A stretch of DNA of 53,640 nt from Haliea salexigens DSM 19537 (GCF_000423125.1 NZ_AUHJ01000019.1:1-53640); one strand, 5' to 3'; positions 34,713-46,278 are shown, numbered from the stretch's first letter. Notes: generated from the letters alone by a model not told the origin. Numbers and translations are program-made.

Positions 34713-37598
34713 ATGGACACTATTCACGTCCGCGGTGCGCGCACCCACAACCTGAAGAACATCGACCTCGATATCCCGCGCGACAAGCTGGTAGTGATCA
34801 CCGGCCTCTCGGGTTCGGGCAAGTCATCGCTGGCTTTCGACACGCTGTACGCCGAGGGGCAACGTCGCTACGTGGAGTCCCTGTCCACCTATGCGCGACA
34901 GTTTCTATCGATGATGGAAAAACCCGATATGGACCATATCGAAGGTCTTTCTCCGGCCATTTCCATCGAGCAGAAGTCCACCTCACACAACCCCCGCTCT
35001 ACCGTGGGCACCATTACCGAGATCTATGACTATTTGCGCCTGCTCTATGCGCGGGTCGGCGAGCCACGCTGCCCCGAGCACGGCGAAAGCCTGCAGGCGC
35101 AGACAGTGAGCCAGATGGTGGATTCGGTACTGGCCATGCCGGAGGGCAGCAAGCTGATGTTGCTGGCGCCGGTGGTGCGTGCGCGCAAGGGCGAACACCT
35201 GCATGTTTTCGAGGAACTGCGCGCCGCCGGCTTCGTGCGCGCCCGCGTCGATGGCATCATCACCGAGCTCGACGACCTTCCCGACCTCGACAAGAAGCGC
35301 AAGCACGATATCGAGGTTGTGGTGGATCGATTCAAGGTACGCGCCGACCTCAGCCTGCGTCTCGCGGAATCGTTCGAAACAGCCCTGGGACTGACCGATG
35401 GCCTGGCCACGATCAGCCCGATGGAAGGCGGCGGTGAGGACATCATGTTTTCAGCGCGTTTTGCCTGCCCCGTGTGCGGTCACAGTATTGACGAGCTGGA
35501 GCCCCGACTGTTCTCGTTCAACAACCCCGCCGGCGCCTGTTCCAGCTGCGACGGCCTGGGAGTGAAGCAGTATTTCGATGCGGCGCGGGTCGTACTGCAC
35601 CCGGAGGCCAGCCTGGCAGAAGGGGCCATTCGCGGCTGGGACCGGCGCAATGTCTATTACTTCCACATGCTGACCAGCCTGGCTAACCACTACGGCTTCT
35701 CCATCGACACCCCGTTCATGAAACTCAAGAAGGCGCAACAGCAAGCCATCCTCCACGGCAGTGGCGAGGAAGAGGTCAGTTTCTCCTACATGAACGACCG
35801 CGGGGACGTATACAAGCGCAAGCACCCCTTCGAGGGTATATTGCCCAATATGGAGCGACGCTACCGCGACACTGAGTCACAGTCGGTGCGCGAAGAGCTG
35901 TTCAAGTTCATGTCCACTCAGCCCTGCCCGGACTGTGGTGGCACGCGCCTGTGCCAGGATGCCCGCCACGTATTTGTGGATGATCGCAACCTGCCAAGCA
36001 TCGCCGAGATGCCGGTTGGCGAGGCAGAGCTGTATTTCGGCGGCCTTGAGCTGCCGGGGCGCAAGGGTGAAATCGCCAGCAAGATTCTCAAGGAGTTGCG
36101 CGCACGCTACCGCTTCCTGGTGGATGTGGGCCTCAACTACCTCACACTCAGCCGCAGCGCAGAAACACTCTCCGGCGGCGAGGCACAGCGCATCCGTCTG
36201 GCCTCGCAGATTGGGGCCGGGCTGGTCGGCGTTATGTACATTCTGGATGAGCCCTCAATCGGGCTGCACCAGCGCGACAACGAGCGATTGCTGGGTACCC
36301 TTACGCACCTGCGCGATCTCGGCAATACGGTACTGGTGGTGGAACACGACGAGGATGCCATTCGCAGCGCCGATCACATTATCGACATCGGGCCGGGCGC
36401 CGGGGTGCACGGTGGGCGCATTGTCGCCCAGGGCAAGCTTGCCGATATCGTCGCCAATGAGGACTCGCTGACGGGCGCGTACCTGTCGGGCAAGCGCGAG
36501 ATCGCCGTACCGGCGGCCCGCACAGCGGTTGACCCGAAGAAAATGCTGAAACTGTCGGGGGCCAGGGGCAACAATCTGCAGAACGTCACGCTGGAGCTGC
36601 CCCTGGGCCTGTTGACCTGCGTTACCGGCGTGTCCGGCTCGGGTAAATCAACCCTGGTCAACAATACGCTGTACCCGCTGGCGGCAACCGAGCTCAACGG
36701 CGCGACAACCCTCACACCGGCCCCTTATACCGCGATCGCCGGGATGCAGCACATCGACAAGTGTATCGACATCGACCAGAGCCCGATTGGTCGCACACCC
36801 CGCTCCAACCCCGCCACCTACACTGGCATCTTCACGCCGGTACGTGAGCTGTTCTCGGGCACGCAGGAGGCTCGCTCGCGTGGCTACAAACCGGGACGTT
36901 TCAGCTTCAATGTGAAGGGTGGACGCTGCGAGGCCTGTCAGGGCGATGGTGTCACCAAGGTGGAGATGCACTTCCTGCCGGATATCTATGTGCCCTGTGA
37001 TGTGTGTAAGGGCAAGCGCTACAACCGCGAAACGCTGGAGGTGCGCTACAAGGGCAGGAACATCCACGAGGTGCTGGAGATGACAGTGGAAGACGCGCTG
37101 ACGTTCTTCGAGCCGGTGCCGAGCATCGCGCGCAAGCTGCAGACGCTGATGGATGTGGGGTTATCCTATATCCGCTTGGGGCAGGCGGCTACGACCCTGT
37201 CCGGGGGTGAGGCGCAGCGGGTGAAGCTGTCGCGGGAGCTGTCCAAGCGCGATACCGGGAAAACGCTGTACATCCTCGATGAGCCCACAACCGGGCTGCA
37301 TTTCGAGGACATCCGCCAGCTGCTGGAGGTGCTGCACCGTCTGCGTGATCACGGCAATACGGTGGTGATTATCGAGCACAACCTGGATGTGATCAAAACG
37401 GCAGACTGGCTGGTGGACCTGGGACCGGAGGGCGGCTCGGGGGGCGGTCAGATTATCGCGACGGGTACGCCGGAAGAGGTTGCGGAAGCTCCCGGCTCCT
37501 ATACCGGGATGTTCCTCAAACCGCTGTTGACGCATGCAGCTGGCGGGCGCAGCAAGAAGGGGGCTGTGCGAAAGGGGAAGAAGAAGGCGGCTGCCTAG
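34713..37598 (+). CDS. uvrA: Excinuclease ABC subunit A
   Basis: 961 residues. Two ABC ATPase modules: Walker [10 protein letters not shown] (31-39) and [10 protein letters not shown] (about 639-648), signatures [16 protein letters not shown] and [15 protein letters not shown], and Walker B segments ending DEPSIGLH and DEPTTGLH. Zinc sites: CPVC with CSSC near 250-280 and CEAC with CDVC near 735-765. It is the damage-recognition subunit of nucleotide excision repair with UvrB. GGAG precedes the ATG. Ends in a Lys-rich tail. Confidence 0.97.
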   Translation: MDTIHVRGARTHNLKNIDLDIPRDKLVVITGLSGSGKSSLAFDTLYAEGQRRYVESLSTYARQFLSMMEKPDMDHIEGLSPAISIEQKSTSHNPRSTVGTITEIYDYLRLLYARVGEPRCPEHGESLQAQTVSQMVDSVLAMPEGSKLMLLAPVVRARKGEHLHVFEELRAAGFVRARVDGIITELDDLPDLDKKRKHDIEVVVDRFKVRADLSLRLAESFETALGLTDGLATISPMEGGGEDIMFSARFACPVCGHSIDELEPRLFSFNNPAGACSSCDGLGVKQYFDAARVVLHPEASLAEGAIRGWDRRNVYYFHMLTSLANHYGFSIDTPFMKLKKAQQQAILHGSGEEEVSFSYMNDRGDVYKRKHPFEGILPNMERRYRDTESQSVREELFKFMSTQPCPDCGGTRLCQDARHVFVDDRNLPSIAEMPVGEAELYFGGLELPGRKGEIASKILKELRARYRFLVDVGLNYLTLSRSAETLSGGEAQRIRLASQIGAGLVGVMYILDEPSIGLHQRDNERLLGTLTHLRDLGNTVLVVEHDEDAIRSADHIIDIGPGAGVHGGRIVAQGKLADIVANEDSLTGAYLSGKREIAVPAARTAVDPKKMLKLSGARGNNLQNVTLELPLGLLTCVTGVSGSGKSTLVNNTLYPLAATELNGATTLTPAPYTAIAGMQHIDKCIDIDQSPIGRTPRSNPATYTGIFTPVRELFSGTQEARSRGYKPGRFSFNVKGGRCEACQGDGVTKVEMHFLPDIYVPCDVCKGKRYNRETLEVRYKGRNIHEVLEMTVEDALTFFEPVPSIARKLQTLMDVGLSYIRLGQAATTLSGGEAQRVKLSRELSKRDTGKTLYILDEPTTGLHFEDIRQLLEVLHRLRDHGNTVVIIEHNLDVIKTADWLVDLGPEGGSGGGQIIATGTPEEVAEAPGSYTGMFLKPLLTHAAGGRSKKGAVRKGKKKAAA

Positions 37599-37657
37599 GC
37601 TGCTGCGGCCCGATGGTGCGGGCGCCGCGTAGCGGCACCCCAGGCACTAGGCACTGA

Positions 37658-37821
37658 GGACACGCCGTGAACCCGTTCATGGGGGACCGGCAGTCTCCGA
37701 GGCAGCGCCCCATAGCGTCGCCCCGGCCACCGCGGACACGCCGTGAACCCATCCATGGGGGCTCGGCGACGGCCGTCCTGGCCGTCGACGGTCCGCTGTG
37801 GCCGGGGCGACGCTATGGGGC
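37658..37821. repeat. REP-like palindromic intergenic repeat
   Basis: Inverted arms 37707-37736 and 37792-37821 match at 29 of 30 positions. An inner stem CGACGGCC / GGCCGTCG lies at 37767-37774 and 37780-37787. A segment starting GGACACGCCGTGAACCC occurs twice in direct orientation (37658-37685 and 37734-37761), so one and a half units are present. I recognise this type as a dispersed intergenic repeat in marine gammaproteobacteria; copy number must be checked genome-wide. Confidence 0.8.
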
Positions 37822-37932
37822 TTGTCGTCTTGGGGTGGTTGGCTGTGACGACTGGAACTGGGCTCGTAAGTGCGTAAACTTGGGCAGTGGTAGGAGCGAG
37901 TTTATGCCATTATCGCGCCGAATTACGGGCAC

Positions 37933-37960
37933 AAAAAAGCCGGGCATTGCCCGGCTTTTT
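37933..37960. terminator. Bidirectional terminator at the end of the alpha operon
   Basis: AAAAAAGCCGGGCA, TT, GCCCGGCTTTTT: near-perfect stem with A-run and T-run on either side, 12 bases after the rplQ stop. It closes the minus-strand ribosomal superoperon and could also stop uvrA read-through. Confidence 0.9.
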
Positions 37961-37971
37961 AATAAGAGACT

Positions 37972-38361
37972 TTATGCCTCTTCGCTTGCCACGTCATCCG
38001 AAGCGGGGCGATCAACCAGCTCGACGTAGGCCATGGGGGCCTTGTCTCCGGCGCGGTAGCCACACTTCATGATGCGAATGTAACCGCCCGGGCGCGCCTG
38101 GTAGCGCGGTCCGAGTTCGGCAAACAGTTTGCCCACTGCGGCTTTGTCGCGCATGCGATCAAAGGCGAGGCGGCGATTCGCCACGCTGTCGCTCTTGGCC
38201 AGGGTGATCAGCGGCTCAGCGTAGCTGCGCAGCTCTTTCGCCTTGGGCAAGGTGGTTTTGATCAACTCGTGCTCTACCAGAGACACGGTCATGTTCCGGA
38301 ACATGGCCTTGCGGTGGGAGGCATTCCGGTTCAACTGACGTCCGCTATGACGGTGACGCAT
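37972..38361 (-). CDS. rplQ: 50S ribosomal protein L17
   Basis: 129 residues, full length ([20 protein letters not shown] start). Last gene of the alpha operon, after rpoA, with the terminator directly downstream. The C-terminal tail is acidic (DDVASEEA). Confidence 0.97.
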   Translation of the reverse strand: MRHRHSGRQLNRNASHRKAMFRNMTVSLVEHELIKTTLPKAKELRSYAEPLITLAKSDSVANRRLAFDRMRDKAAVGKLFAELGPRYQARPGGYIRIMKCGYRAGDKAPMAYVELVDRPASDDVASEEA

Positions 38362-38419
38362 TTTTCCTTTCCTATACTCTCTGTGCTATCTCAGCACTGC
38401 CAACTGGTAACTCGTGTGT

Positions 38420-39424
38420 TTAGATGCTCAACACCCGGTCGTCGTTTCGGAGGCTGGCCGGTGGCCAGTTGTCCAGGCGCATACCCAGCGACAAGCCGCG
38501 AGACGCCAGTACATCCTTGATTTCTGTCAGAGACTTCTTGCCCAGGTTCGGGGTTTTCAGCAGCTCCACTTCGGTGCGCTGAACGAGGTCGCCGATGTAG
38601 TAAATATTCTCTGCCTTCAGGCAGTTGGCCGAACGTACGGTCAGTTCGAGGTCGTCGACCGGGCGCAGCAGGATCGGGTCGACTTCGTCTTCCTCGATCA
38701 CGGACTCGCTCTGGCTTTCGCTTTCGAGGTCAACGAACACCGCGAGCTGTTGCTGCAGGATTGTTGCCGCGCGGCGAATGGCTTCCTCTGGATCGATGGT
38801 GCCGTTGGTCTCGAGGTCCAGTACAAGTTTGTCGAGGTCGGTGCGCTGCTCTACGCGCGCTGCCTCTACAACGTAGGCTACGCGGTTGATCGGCGAAAAC
38901 GTCGCGTCGAGGTGCAGGCGGCCAATGGCGCGTGTTTCCTCTTCGGGGTTTTCCCGGGAATCAGCCGGTGAGTAGCCGCGGCCGCGAGCTACAGTCAGCT
39001 TCATGCTGATGTCTGAGCTGCCGTTGAGGTGACAAATCACGTGATCGGGGTTGCGGATCTCGATGTCGTGATCAACCTGAATGTCACCCGCCGTCACCAC
39101 ACCCGGGCCTTTACGGCTCAGGGTCAGCTCGGCTTCTTCCTTGCCGTTCATGACCAGGGCTACACCCTTGAGGTTCAACAGGATTTCGATGACATCTTCC
39201 TGCACGCCCTCGATTGCGCTGTACTCATGCTCAACACCATCGATTTCCACTTCGGTGATGGCGCAGCCGGGCATGGAAGACAGCAGTATGCGACGCAGGG
39301 CGTTGCCGAGCGTGTGGCCAAAGCCCCGCTCCAGCGGCTCCAGGGTGACCTGCGCGCGAGTGCTCGTCTTCTCTTCGACGTTGATGACCCGCGGAGTCAA
39401 AAATTCGTTTACTGCTGTCTGCAT
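38420..39424 (-). CDS. rpoA: RNA polymerase alpha subunit
   Basis: 334 residues: N-terminal assembly domain ([20 protein letters not shown]) and C-terminal domain (about 255-330; [20 protein letters not shown]-type helix, with [11 protein letters not shown]) that contacts UP elements and activators. Slightly longer than the 329-residue E. coli protein because of an acidic linker ([14 protein letters not shown]). Between rpsD and rplQ as in all gammaproteobacteria. Confidence 0.98.
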   Translation of the reverse strand: MQTAVNEFLTPRVINVEEKTSTRAQVTLEPLERGFGHTLGNALRRILLSSMPGCAITEVEIDGVEHEYSAIEGVQEDVIEILLNLKGVALVMNGKEEAELTLSRKGPGVVTAGDIQVDHDIEIRNPDHVICHLNGSSDISMKLTVARGRGYSPADSRENPEEETRAIGRLHLDATFSPINRVAYVVEAARVEQRTDLDKLVLDLETNGTIDPEEAIRRAATILQQQLAVFVDLESESQSESVIEEDEVDPILLRPVDDLELTVRSANCLKAENIYYIGDLVQRTEVELLKTPNLGKKSLTEIKDVLASRGLSLGMRLDNWPPASLRNDDRVLSI

Positions 39425-39462
39425 TCTGGCACCTGTATGAGTAGGTTAGTCCTAAGTCCGGA

Positions 39463-40083
39463 TTACTTGGAGTACAGTTCCACGATCAGGTTTTCATTGA
39501 TCTCGGAAGACAGGTCCTGACGCTCAGGCGCTGACTTGAATACTCCTTCCAGCTTATCGCTATTGAAATCGATCCACTCGGAATCCCCGCGCTGGGCGGC
39601 AAGCGCCAGGGCGGACTGCACACGCAGCTGCTTTTTGGCCTTTTCGCGCAGGGAAACGATATCCCCTGCTTTCACCTGGTAGGACGCTACGTTGACCACT
39701 GCGCCGTTGACCAGAATGCCCTTGTGAGACACCAGCTGGCGCGCTTCGGCACGCGTGGAGCCAAAACCCATGCGGTATACGACGTTGTCGAGACGGCTTT
39801 CCAGCAACTGCAGCAGGTTTTCGCCGGTCGCGCCTTTCAGGCGTGCAGCTTCCTTGTAGTAGTTGCGGAACTGCTTCTCCAGTATGCCGTAGATACGGCG
39901 TACTTTCTGCTTTTCACGCAACTGTACGCCGTAGTCGGACAGACGGCCGCGGCGCGCGCCGTGCTGCCCTGGGGCGGATTCGGGTTTGCACTTACTTTCG
40001 AGTGCACGCACGCCGCTCTTGAGGAACAGATCTGTTCCCTCCCGGCGGGCCAGCTTGCACTTGGGTCCAATGTATCGAGCCAT
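39463..40083 (-). CDS. rpsD: 30S ribosomal protein S4
   Basis: 206 residues, full length; the S4 domain [21 protein letters not shown] is clear. The N-terminus ([20 protein letters not shown]) lacks the Cys cluster of zinc-type S4. In E. coli this protein represses the alpha operon by binding the rpsM leader; the hairpin-bearing leader upstream of rpsM fits such control. Confidence 0.97.
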   Translation of the reverse strand: MARYIGPKCKLARREGTDLFLKSGVRALESKCKPESAPGQHGARRGRLSDYGVQLREKQKVRRIYGILEKQFRNYYKEAARLKGATGENLLQLLESRLDNVVYRMGFGSTRAEARQLVSHKGILVNGAVVNVASYQVKAGDIVSLREKAKKQLRVQSALALAAQRGDSEWIDFNSDKLEGVFKSAPERQDLSSEINENLIVELYSK

Positions 40084-40116
40084 GTCAGTTGTTCCTGCTA
40101 AGCGCTTGTCTTGATA

Positions 40117-40509
40117 TTAGACGCGACGTTTCTTGGGCGGACGGCAGCCATTGTGCGGAATCGGCGTCACGTCGGTGATGTTGGTGATTTTGTAACCACA
40201 GGCATTGAGAGCGCGCACGGCGGACTCGCGACCTGGGCCGGGGCCTTTCACCTGAACATCGAGGTTCTTCAGCCCGTATTCCTTGGCAGCCTCACCAGCG
40301 CGCTCGGCGGCGACCTGGGCCGCGAAGGGCGTGCTCTTGCGTGAACCGCGGAAACCGGAACCACCAGACGTCGCCCAGCTCAGGGTGTTGCCCTGGCGGT
40401 CGGTGATGGTGATGATCGTGTTGTTGAACGATGCGTGCACGTGCGCAATGCCGTCCACCACGGTCTTGGTTATCTTCTTGCGAGTGGTCTTGCCACCTGG
40501 CTTGGCCAT
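40117..40509 (-). CDS. rpsK: 30S ribosomal protein S11
   Basis: 130 residues, full length, with the conserved [18 protein letters not shown] segment and the [11 protein letters not shown]-terminus. Between rpsM and rpsD in the alpha operon. Confidence 0.97.
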   Translation of the reverse strand: MAKPGGKTTRKKITKTVVDGIAHVHASFNNTIITITDRQGNTLSWATSGGSGFRGSRKSTPFAAQVAAERAGEAAKEYGLKNLDVQVKGPGPGRESAVRALNACGYKITNITDVTPIPHNGCRPPKKRRV

Positions 40510-40584
40510 ACTGTTTTTCCTGCTTTAATATCGACACTGCACCCGGTGCAGCTACACTAAAAAGGATTCGCGGGTACGAGTCCC

Positions 40585-40941
40585 TTACTTGCGAATCGGC
40601 TTGCGCGGGCCCTTGCGGGTACGTGCATTGGTCTTGGTGCGCTGACCGCGCAGCGGCAGGCTGCGGCGGTGACGCAGGCCACGGTTGCAGCCCAGGTCCA
40701 TCAAACGCTTGATGTTCATGGACACTTCCCGGCGCAGGTCACCCTCAACCGTCATCTCGCCGACTTTGGTGCGCAGTGCATCCATCTGTCCTTCGTCGAG
40801 ATCACCAATCTTCGCGTCCTCGGCAACACCGGCCTCGACGCACAGGCGGCGTGCCTGTGTACGACCCACGCCAAAAATGTAGGTCAGGGCGATAACAGTG
40901 TGCTTGTTATCAGGTATGTTGACGCCGGCAATACGAGCCAT
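40585..40941 (-). CDS. rpsM: 30S ribosomal protein S13
   Basis: 118 residues, full length ([40 protein letters not shown] near the end). First gene of the alpha operon, preceded by its own promoter and a structured leader. Confidence 0.97.
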   Translation of the reverse strand: MARIAGVNIPDNKHTVIALTYIFGVGRTQARRLCVEAGVAEDAKIGDLDEGQMDALRTKVGEMTVEGDLRREVSMNIKRLMDLGCNRGLRHRRSLPLRGQRTKTNARTRKGPRKPIRK

Positions 40942-40997
40942 CCAACTTTCTCCAAATACTCAAATCGTCGCTTTGCACTGGGCAGAAACACCTGACC

Positions 40998-41018
40998 CCT
41001 CAATCGACAAGATTGAGG
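40998..41018 (-). promoter_or_regulatory. Stem-loop in the alpha-operon leader
   Basis: CCTCAATC, loop of five, GATTGAGG: perfect eight-base-pair stem between the rpsM promoter and gene, with a second small GCGC stem upstream (about 41025-41037). In E. coli the leader folds into a pseudoknot bound by S4; whether this one does so is not shown. Confidence 0.45.
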
Positions 41019-41041
41019 GTGTGTGGCGCGAAAGGCGCAGC

Positions 41042-41070
41042 ATTCTAGCGATATGTTTACTAAAAATCAA
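41042..41070 (-). promoter_or_regulatory. Alpha-operon promoter (upstream of rpsM)
   Basis: Minus strand: TTGATT (41065-41070), 17 bases, TAGAAT (41042-41047). Lies between rpmJ and rpsM, so rpsM-rpsK-rpsD-rpoA-rplQ can be transcribed separately from the spc operon. Confidence 0.65.
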
Positions 41071-41090
41071 CAGTCAGTAACCGGGGCCGA

Positions 41091-41207
41091 TCAGCCCTGG
41101 CGCTGCTTGTGACGCGGATCGGTATTGCAGATAACGCGGACGACGCCCTTACGACGAACGACCTTGCAATTTCTGCAGACCTTCTTTACTGATGCACGTA
41201 CTTTCAT
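41091..41207 (-). CDS. rpmJ: 50S ribosomal protein L36
   Basis: 38 residues: [17 protein letters not shown] at the start and [15 protein letters not shown] at the end, with the four zinc ligands Cys11, Cys14, Cys27 and His33 (the C-plus type). Last gene of the spc operon, after secY. Confidence 0.95.
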   Translation of the reverse strand: MKVRASVKKVCRNCKVVRRKGVVRVICNTDPRHKQRQG

Positions 41208-41238
41208 TTCACTTCTCTCCAATGACCGGCCAGCACTA

Positions 41239-42561
41239 TCAGCGGCCGGAAGCACCATAGTTGTTCAGCTTCGCTTTCTTCATCACCGAGTCATACTGGT
41301 GAGACATCAAGTGGCTCTGCACCTGCGCCATGAAGTCCATCACCACGACGACCACGATCAGCAGGGAGGTACCACCCAGGTAAAACGGCACATTCCACAT
41401 CACCACCAGGAACTGGGGCATGAGGCACACCAGCGCGATGTAGGCGGAGCCAAATACCGTCAACCGGGTCAACACGCCATCAATGTAGTTCGCTGTCTGC
41501 TGACCGGGGCGAATACCGGGGACGAATGCGCCGGATCGCTTGAGATTGTCAGCCACTTCCTGCGGGTTGAACATCAACGCCGTGTAGAAGAAGCAGAAGA
41601 ACACCACAAACGCCGTAAACAGCAAGATGTTCAGGGGCTGCCCCGGACCAATCGCCAGAGCCAGGTCCTGCAGCCAGTCTGCCGAGCCACTGGACCCGAA
41701 CCACTGGGCAATAGAGGCCGGGAACAGCAGGATGCTGCTGGCGAAAATAGCCGGTATCACGCCCGCCATATTCACTTTCAACGGCAGGTGCGAGCTCTGC
41801 GCCTGCATCATCTTGCGCCCCTGCTGCCGCTTGGCGTAGTTGACGGTAATACGCCGCTGGCCACGCTCGATAAACACGATCATGTAGATGACTGCGATCG
41901 CCAGCGTCAGGATGAACAGCAGTACCAGAATGTTCAATTCGCCCTGGCGCGCCTGTTCCAGCGACTGACCGATCGCAGCCGGCAGGCCGGCGACAATACC
42001 GGCAAAAATCAGCAGCGATATCCCGTTACCAACGCCCTTTTCGGTGATCTGCTCACCCAACCACATCATGAACACGGCGCCGGTAACCAGCGACGTGATC
42101 GCTATCACGTAAAACACCACCGACACGTCATACGACATGCCCTGGTTAGCCATACCCACGGTCATGCCCGTGGCCTGGATAATCGCGAGCACCACGGTCA
42201 GGTAGCGGGTGTACTGGCTGATTTTGCGCCGCCCGGACTCACCTTCTTTCTTCAGCGCTTCCAGCTGCGGTGTCACGGCGGACATCAGCTGCATGATAAT
42301 CGACGCGGAAATATACGGCATGATGCCCAGCGCGAGGATACTCATCCGCTCCAGTGCACCACCCGAGAACATGTTCGCCAGACCAAGAATGGTGCCCTGA
42401 TTCTGGTTGAACAAGGCTGCCAGCTGGGCAGGGTCAATTCCCGGAACCGGTATGTGCGTACCGATCCGGTAAACAATAATGGCCAACAATACAAAACGAA
42501 GGCGAGCAAAGAGCTCGCCCAGTCCTGCTTTATTCGACCCTGGCAGCTGACCTGTCGCCAT
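41239..42561 (-). CDS. secY: Preprotein translocase subunit SecY
   Basis: 440 residues with ten transmembrane segments. Recognised by the N-terminal [20 protein letters not shown], the plug/TM2 region [20 protein letters not shown] and the C-terminal NNYGASGR. It forms the protein-conducting channel of the inner membrane. The ATG directly follows the rplO stop (TAAATG). Confidence 0.98.
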   Translation of the reverse strand: MATGQLPGSNKAGLGELFARLRFVLLAIIVYRIGTHIPVPGIDPAQLAALFNQNQGTILGLANMFSGGALERMSILALGIMPYISASIIMQLMSAVTPQLEALKKEGESGRRKISQYTRYLTVVLAIIQATGMTVGMANQGMSYDVSVVFYVIAITSLVTGAVFMMWLGEQITEKGVGNGISLLIFAGIVAGLPAAIGQSLEQARQGELNILVLLFILTLAIAVIYMIVFIERGQRRITVNYAKRQQGRKMMQAQSSHLPLKVNMAGVIPAIFASSILLFPASIAQWFGSSGSADWLQDLALAIGPGQPLNILLFTAFVVFFCFFYTALMFNPQEVADNLKRSGAFVPGIRPGQQTANYIDGVLTRLTVFGSAYIALVCLMPQFLVVMWNVPFYLGGTSLLIVVVVVMDFMAQVQSHLMSHQYDSVMKKAKLNNYGASGR

Positions 42562-43008
42562 TTATTCCTCGACCTTCCCGCCGGCCTGTTCGATCGCCGC
42601 TCGCGCGCCTTTGGTAACTACGAGGCCCTTGACGGTAACAGGCTTGCTGACTTCACCTGACAAGAACACACGCACGCGCAGTACGTCCTGGCGGATAACA
42701 TCAGCCGCTTTCAACGCGTCGATATCGACCACATCGCCGTCCACGGCATTCAGTTCACCCAGGCGCACCTGTGCAGTAGTACGCGACACACGTGAAGTGA
42801 AGCCATACTTCGGCAGGCGCTTCTGCAGCGGCATCTGGCCGCCTTCGAAACCCGGACGCACTTTGCCACCGGAGCGGGACTTCTGCCCCTTGTGACCGCG
42901 GCCTGCGGTCTTGCCCAGGCCACTCCCGATACCACGGCCAACGCGCTTGCCTTCTTTGCGCGCGCCGGGGTTCGGCCCCAGGTTGTTCAGTCGCATAACG
43001 TCTGACAT
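42562..43008 (-). CDS. rplO: 50S ribosomal protein L15
   Basis: 148 residues from the ATG at 43008, chosen because GAGGAG lies six bases upstream; the internal ATG at 42996 gives the length usual in E. coli (144) but has no well-placed site. Core [20 protein letters not shown] present. Confidence 0.95.
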   Translation of the reverse strand: MSDVMRLNNLGPNPGARKEGKRVGRGIGSGLGKTAGRGHKGQKSRSGGKVRPGFEGGQMPLQKRLPKYGFTSRVSRTTAQVRLGELNAVDGDVVDIDALKAADVIRQDVLRVRVFLSGEVSKPVTVKGLVVTKGARAAIEQAGGKVEE

Positions 43009-43011
43009 GAT

Positions 43012-43194
43012 TTACTCCTCGATCCGAACCATATAGTTCACTTTATTGATCATGCCGCGAACAGAGGGGGTATCTTCCACCTCAACGGTATGACCAATTC
43101 GGCGCAGACCCAGGCCCGCGATACAGGCGCGGTGGTTCTTCAACCGACCGTGGACGCTTTTGGTCTGCGTCACTTTGATAGTAGCTTTAGCCAT
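43012..43194 (-). CDS. rpmD: 50S ribosomal protein L30
   Basis: 60 residues from the ATG at 43194 ([13 protein letters not shown]); the frame is open five codons further but overlaps nothing useful. Contains [20 protein letters not shown]. Between rpsE and rplO in the spc operon. Confidence 0.96.
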   Translation of the reverse strand: MAKATIKVTQTKSVHGRLKNHRACIAGLGLRRIGHTVEVEDTPSVRGMINKVNYMVRIEE

Positions 43195-43212
43195 GACTCG
43201 CCAACCCAATAA

Positions 43213-43725
43213 TTAGTTCAGAATTTCTTCGACGGTTTTGCCGCGCTTCGCCGCCACATCATCCGGGGAACACATGTCGCGCAGGCCATTGAAGGTTGCG
43301 CGTACCACATTGACCGGGTTGGTGGAGCCATAGCACTTGGCCAGTACGTTGTGTACGCCGGCAATTTCCAGCACAGCACGCATTGCACCACCCGCGATAA
43401 CACCGGTACCTTCGGATGCCGGCTGCATGTACACCTTGGATGCACCGTGGCTGGCTTTCACCGGGTATTGAATTGTGCCCTGGCTCAATTCGACCTGGAT
43501 CATGTTGCGACGAGCGGCTTCCATCGCCTTCTGGATCGCAACAGGCACTTCGCGCGCCTTGCCGCGGCCGAAGCCGACCTTGCCATTGCCATCGCCCACA
43601 ACCGTCAGCGCGGTAAAGCTGAAGATACGGCCACCCTTGACCACTTTGGCAACACGGTTGACCTGCACCAGTTTTTCCTGGAGGTCGCCGTCCTGCTGCT
43701 GCTTCTTCTGATCGTTAAACGCCAT
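43213..43725 (-). CDS. rpsE: 30S ribosomal protein S5
   Basis: 170 residues, full length; the double-stranded RNA-binding N-half ([20 protein letters not shown]) and [20 protein letters not shown] in the C-half. Standard spc position. Confidence 0.97.
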   Translation of the reverse strand: MAFNDQKKQQQDGDLQEKLVQVNRVAKVVKGGRIFSFTALTVVGDGNGKVGFGRGKAREVPVAIQKAMEAARRNMIQVELSQGTIQYPVKASHGASKVYMQPASEGTGVIAGGAMRAVLEIAGVHNVLAKCYGSTNPVNVVRATFNGLRDMCSPDDVAAKRGKTVEEILN

Positions 43726-43734
43726 AACCTTACC

Positions 43735-44085
43735 CTAGAATTCCAGTCCACTTTCACGGGCAGCGTCGGCAAGCGCCTTGACACGTCCGTGGTACTTGTA
43801 GCCTGCGCGGTCAAACGCAACCTTCTCGATTCCGGCGGCCTTGGCGCGTTCCGCGACCAGCTTGCCTACAGCGGCTGCAGCCTCCTGGTTGCCGGTGCTG
43901 CCTGCGCGCAGGCTGCTGTCCAGCGTCGACGCGCTGGCCAGAACCCGATCACCTGCGGGCGCGAGAACCTGGGCGTAGATGTGCCGTGGCGTACGGTGCA
44001 CGCTGAGACGGTTGACGCCCTGCTCACACATACGGTTGCGAGCGCGACGTGCGCGACGCAGCCTTGAATCATTCTTTGCACTCAT
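43735..44085 (-). CDS. rplR: 50S ribosomal protein L18
   Basis: 116 residues, full length, binds 5S rRNA. The [17 protein letters not shown] strand and the C-terminal [20 protein letters not shown] are clear. Confidence 0.97.
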   Translation of the reverse strand: MSAKNDSRLRRARRARNRMCEQGVNRLSVHRTPRHIYAQVLAPAGDRVLASASTLDSSLRAGSTGNQEAAAAVGKLVAERAKAAGIEKVAFDRAGYKYHGRVKALADAARESGLEF

Positions 44086-44095
44086 CTCAACCTAC

Positions 44096-44623
44096 CTACT
44101 TCTTCTTGGCTTCTTTACGCCGCACGTTCTCGTTGGCGTAGCGAATACCCTTGCCCTTGTAAGGCTCTGGCGGACGGAAGCTGCGAATCTCGGCAGCCGC
44201 CTGGCCTACAGCCTGCTTGTCGATACCCTTGACCACAACTTCAGTCTGGGTTGGCGTTTCGGCGCTCACGCCTTCTGGCAGCTGGTAATCCACCGGGTGC
44301 GACAGGCCCACGGTGAGGTTCACCGACTTGCCGTCCGCCTTGGCGCGATAACCTACGCCGTTGAGAACCAGTTTCTTTTCCCAGCCAGCACTGACGCCGA
44401 CCACCATGTTATTCAGCAGCGCGCGTGTGGTACCTGCCAGCGCCTTGAACTTGTCACCGTCATAGGCGATGTTGAGCGCACCGTCCTCTTCGTTGATGGC
44501 GATACCCAGGCCCAGTTCGAGCGCCAGCGTACCTTTGCCACCTTTGACGGTCACATCGCGACCGCTCTGGGTCACGGTGACCCCCTGCGGCAGCTGTACC
44601 GGATTTTTTGCGACTCTAGACAT
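44096..44623 (-). CDS. rplF: 50S ribosomal protein L6
   Basis: 175 residues, full length, start [16 protein letters not shown]-terminal [20 protein letters not shown] conserved. Standard spc position. Confidence 0.97.
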   Translation of the reverse strand: MSRVAKNPVQLPQGVTVTQSGRDVTVKGGKGTLALELGLGIAINEEDGALNIAYDGDKFKALAGTTRALLNNMVVGVSAGWEKKLVLNGVGYRAKADGKSVNLTVGLSHPVDYQLPEGVSAETPTQTEVVVKGIDKQAVGQAAAEIRSFRPPEPYKGKGIRYANENVRRKEAKKK

Positions 44624-44647
44624 GTTGAATGCCCTTCTTCAGTAATT

Positions 44648-45043
44648 CTAGAAAACGGTGCAGAGCACTTCGCCACCAACGCCCGCAGCTCGCGCTGCGC
44701 GGTCGGTCATCACGCCCTTGGAGGTGGACACGATCGCCACTCCCAAGCCGTTGCGAATAGTCGGCAGTTCGCCCTTGGCTGCGTAGCTACGCAGGCCAGG
44801 ACGGCTAACGCGGTCGATCTCGGCGATAACGGGCTTGCCTTCGTAATACTTCAGCTCAATGCTGAGGCGCGGCTTGCCCGACTCGGCGGAGGCCGCAAAG
44901 TCGTTGATGTAACCTTCGTGCTTGAGCACCTCGGCAACAGCGGCCTTGAGCTTGGAACCGGGCATTTCTACACGGGCCTTGCCAGCCATCTGGGCGTTAC
45001 GGATGCGGGTCAGCATATCTGACAGCGGATCTTGCATACTCAT
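44648..45043 (-). CDS. rpsH: 30S ribosomal protein S8
   Basis: 131 residues, full length ([19 protein letters not shown]). In E. coli S8 is the autoregulator of the spc operon through a site near rplE; I did not identify that site here. Confidence 0.97.
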   Translation of the reverse strand: MSMQDPLSDMLTRIRNAQMAGKARVEMPGSKLKAAVAEVLKHEGYINDFAASAESGKPRLSIELKYYEGKPVIAEIDRVSRPGLRSYAAKGELPTIRNGLGVAIVSTSKGVMTDRAARAAGVGGEVLCTVF

Positions 45044-45058
45044 GATCGAATCTCTCCG

Positions 45059-45364
45059 TTACCAGCTGGCTTTAACCAGACCCGGTACATCGCCGCGCAT
45101 CGCTGCTTCACGCAGCTTGTTGCGGCACAGGCCAAATTTACGATAGACACCGTGAGGACGGCCGGTCAGCTGGCAACGACGCTGCTTGCGTACCGGGCTG
45201 GCATCGCGGGGGAGCTTTTGCAGCGCAATCTGCGCGTCCCACTTGGCGTCATCGGATGCGTTCTGATCGTTCAGGACAGCCTTCAGCGCGGCACGCTTGC
45301 CGGCATACTTGACCACCATCTGCGCGCGCTTCTTCTCACGTGCGATCATCGATTTTTTAGCCAT
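45059..45364 (-). CDS. rpsN: 30S ribosomal protein S14
   Basis: 101 residues, the long zinc-free type (C-minus): no CxxC pairs. Contains [20 protein letters not shown]. Confidence 0.97.
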   Translation of the reverse strand: MAKKSMIAREKKRAQMVVKYAGKRAALKAVLNDQNASDDAKWDAQIALQKLPRDASPVRKQRRCQLTGRPHGVYRKFGLCRNKLREAAMRGDVPGLVKASW

Positions 45365-45374
45365 TACTTGCCTC

Positions 45375-45914
45375 TTAACCTTTCAGGGGGAAGTTGAAAG
45401 CGCGCATGAGAGCGCGGCCTTCATCATCCGTACGAGCCGTGGTGGTGATGGTGATGTCCATACCGCGCAGCGTATCCACCTGGTCGTACTCGATTTCCGG
45501 GAAAATAATCTGCTCGCTGACACCCATGGCGAAGTTGCCGCGGCCGTCAAACGACTTCGGGCTGACACCGCGGAAGTCACGGATACGCGGGATCGCAATC
45601 GTGATCAGGCGCTCCAGGAATTCGTACATGCGATCTGAACGCAGCGTCACCTTGCAGCCGATCGGCCAGCCATCACGGATCTTGAAACCCGCGATGGAGC
45701 GCCGGGCCAATGTAATGACGGGCTTCTGGCCGGAAATCTTCTCCATGTCGGCGACGGCATTCTCCAGCACTTTCTTGTCGCCCACCGCCTCGCCAACACC
45801 CATGTTCAGGGTGATTTTGGTGATGCGCGGGATTTCCATCACATTACCCAGACCCAGCTCTTCGCGCAGCTGGGGAGCGATCTCGCTCTTGTACTTTTCT
45901 TTCAACGTTGCCAT
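45375..45914 (-). CDS. rplE: 50S ribosomal protein L5
   Basis: 179 residues, full length; binds 5S rRNA. Landmarks [20 protein letters not shown] and [20 protein letters not shown]. Confidence 0.97.
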   Translation of the reverse strand: MATLKEKYKSEIAPQLREELGLGNVMEIPRITKITLNMGVGEAVGDKKVLENAVADMEKISGQKPVITLARRSIAGFKIRDGWPIGCKVTLRSDRMYEFLERLITIAIPRIRDFRGVSPKSFDGRGNFAMGVSEQIIFPEIEYDQVDTLRGMDITITTTARTDDEGRALMRAFNFPLKG

Positions 45915-45937
45915 GTCTTTTACCCTTGACCCCCTAC

Positions 45938-46252
45938 TCAGGCGTCAATCGCCTCGCCACTGGATTTGAAGATACGCATCTTGGTATCCCCATCAACTTT
46001 GTAACCGACCCGGTCGGCCTTGCTGGTCGACGGGTTGTAAATTGCCACGTTGGACACCTGGATCGGCGCTTCGCGCTCGACAATGCCCCCGGCGACACCC
46101 ATTTGCGGGTTGGGCCGTGTGTGTTTTTTCACCATGTTGATGCCAGAGACAACCACGCGATTGTCAGTGAGCACCTTGCGAACCTTGCCGCGCTTACCCT
46201 TGTCCTTGCCGGCCAGGATAATCACTTCGTCATCGCGCTTGATCTTGGACAT
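45938..46252 (-). CDS. rplX: 50S ribosomal protein L24
   Basis: 104 residues, full length; N-terminal KOW motif ([20 protein letters not shown]). Assembly-initiating protein of the large subunit. Confidence 0.97.
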   Translation of the reverse strand: MSKIKRDDEVIILAGKDKGKRGKVRKVLTDNRVVVSGINMVKKHTRPNPQMGVAGGIVEREAPIQVSNVAIYNPSTSKADRVGYKVDGDTKMRIFKSSGEAIDA

Positions 46253-46278
46253 TACGGTTTCCTCTCCTCCTGGCCGAA

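Larger units (their letters stand above)
37599..37971. other. Gene-free gap of 373 bases between uvrA and rplQ
   Basis: Holds the REP-like palindromic repeat (37658-37821) and the bidirectional terminator (37933-37960). The short open frames here follow the repeat symmetry and are not called. Confidence 0.8.

Noticed and set aside
37599-37971. CRISPR array after uvrA because of repeated 28-base segments
   Set aside because: Only two direct copies, with palindromic arms and no regular spacers or cas genes. It fits a REP-like repeat.
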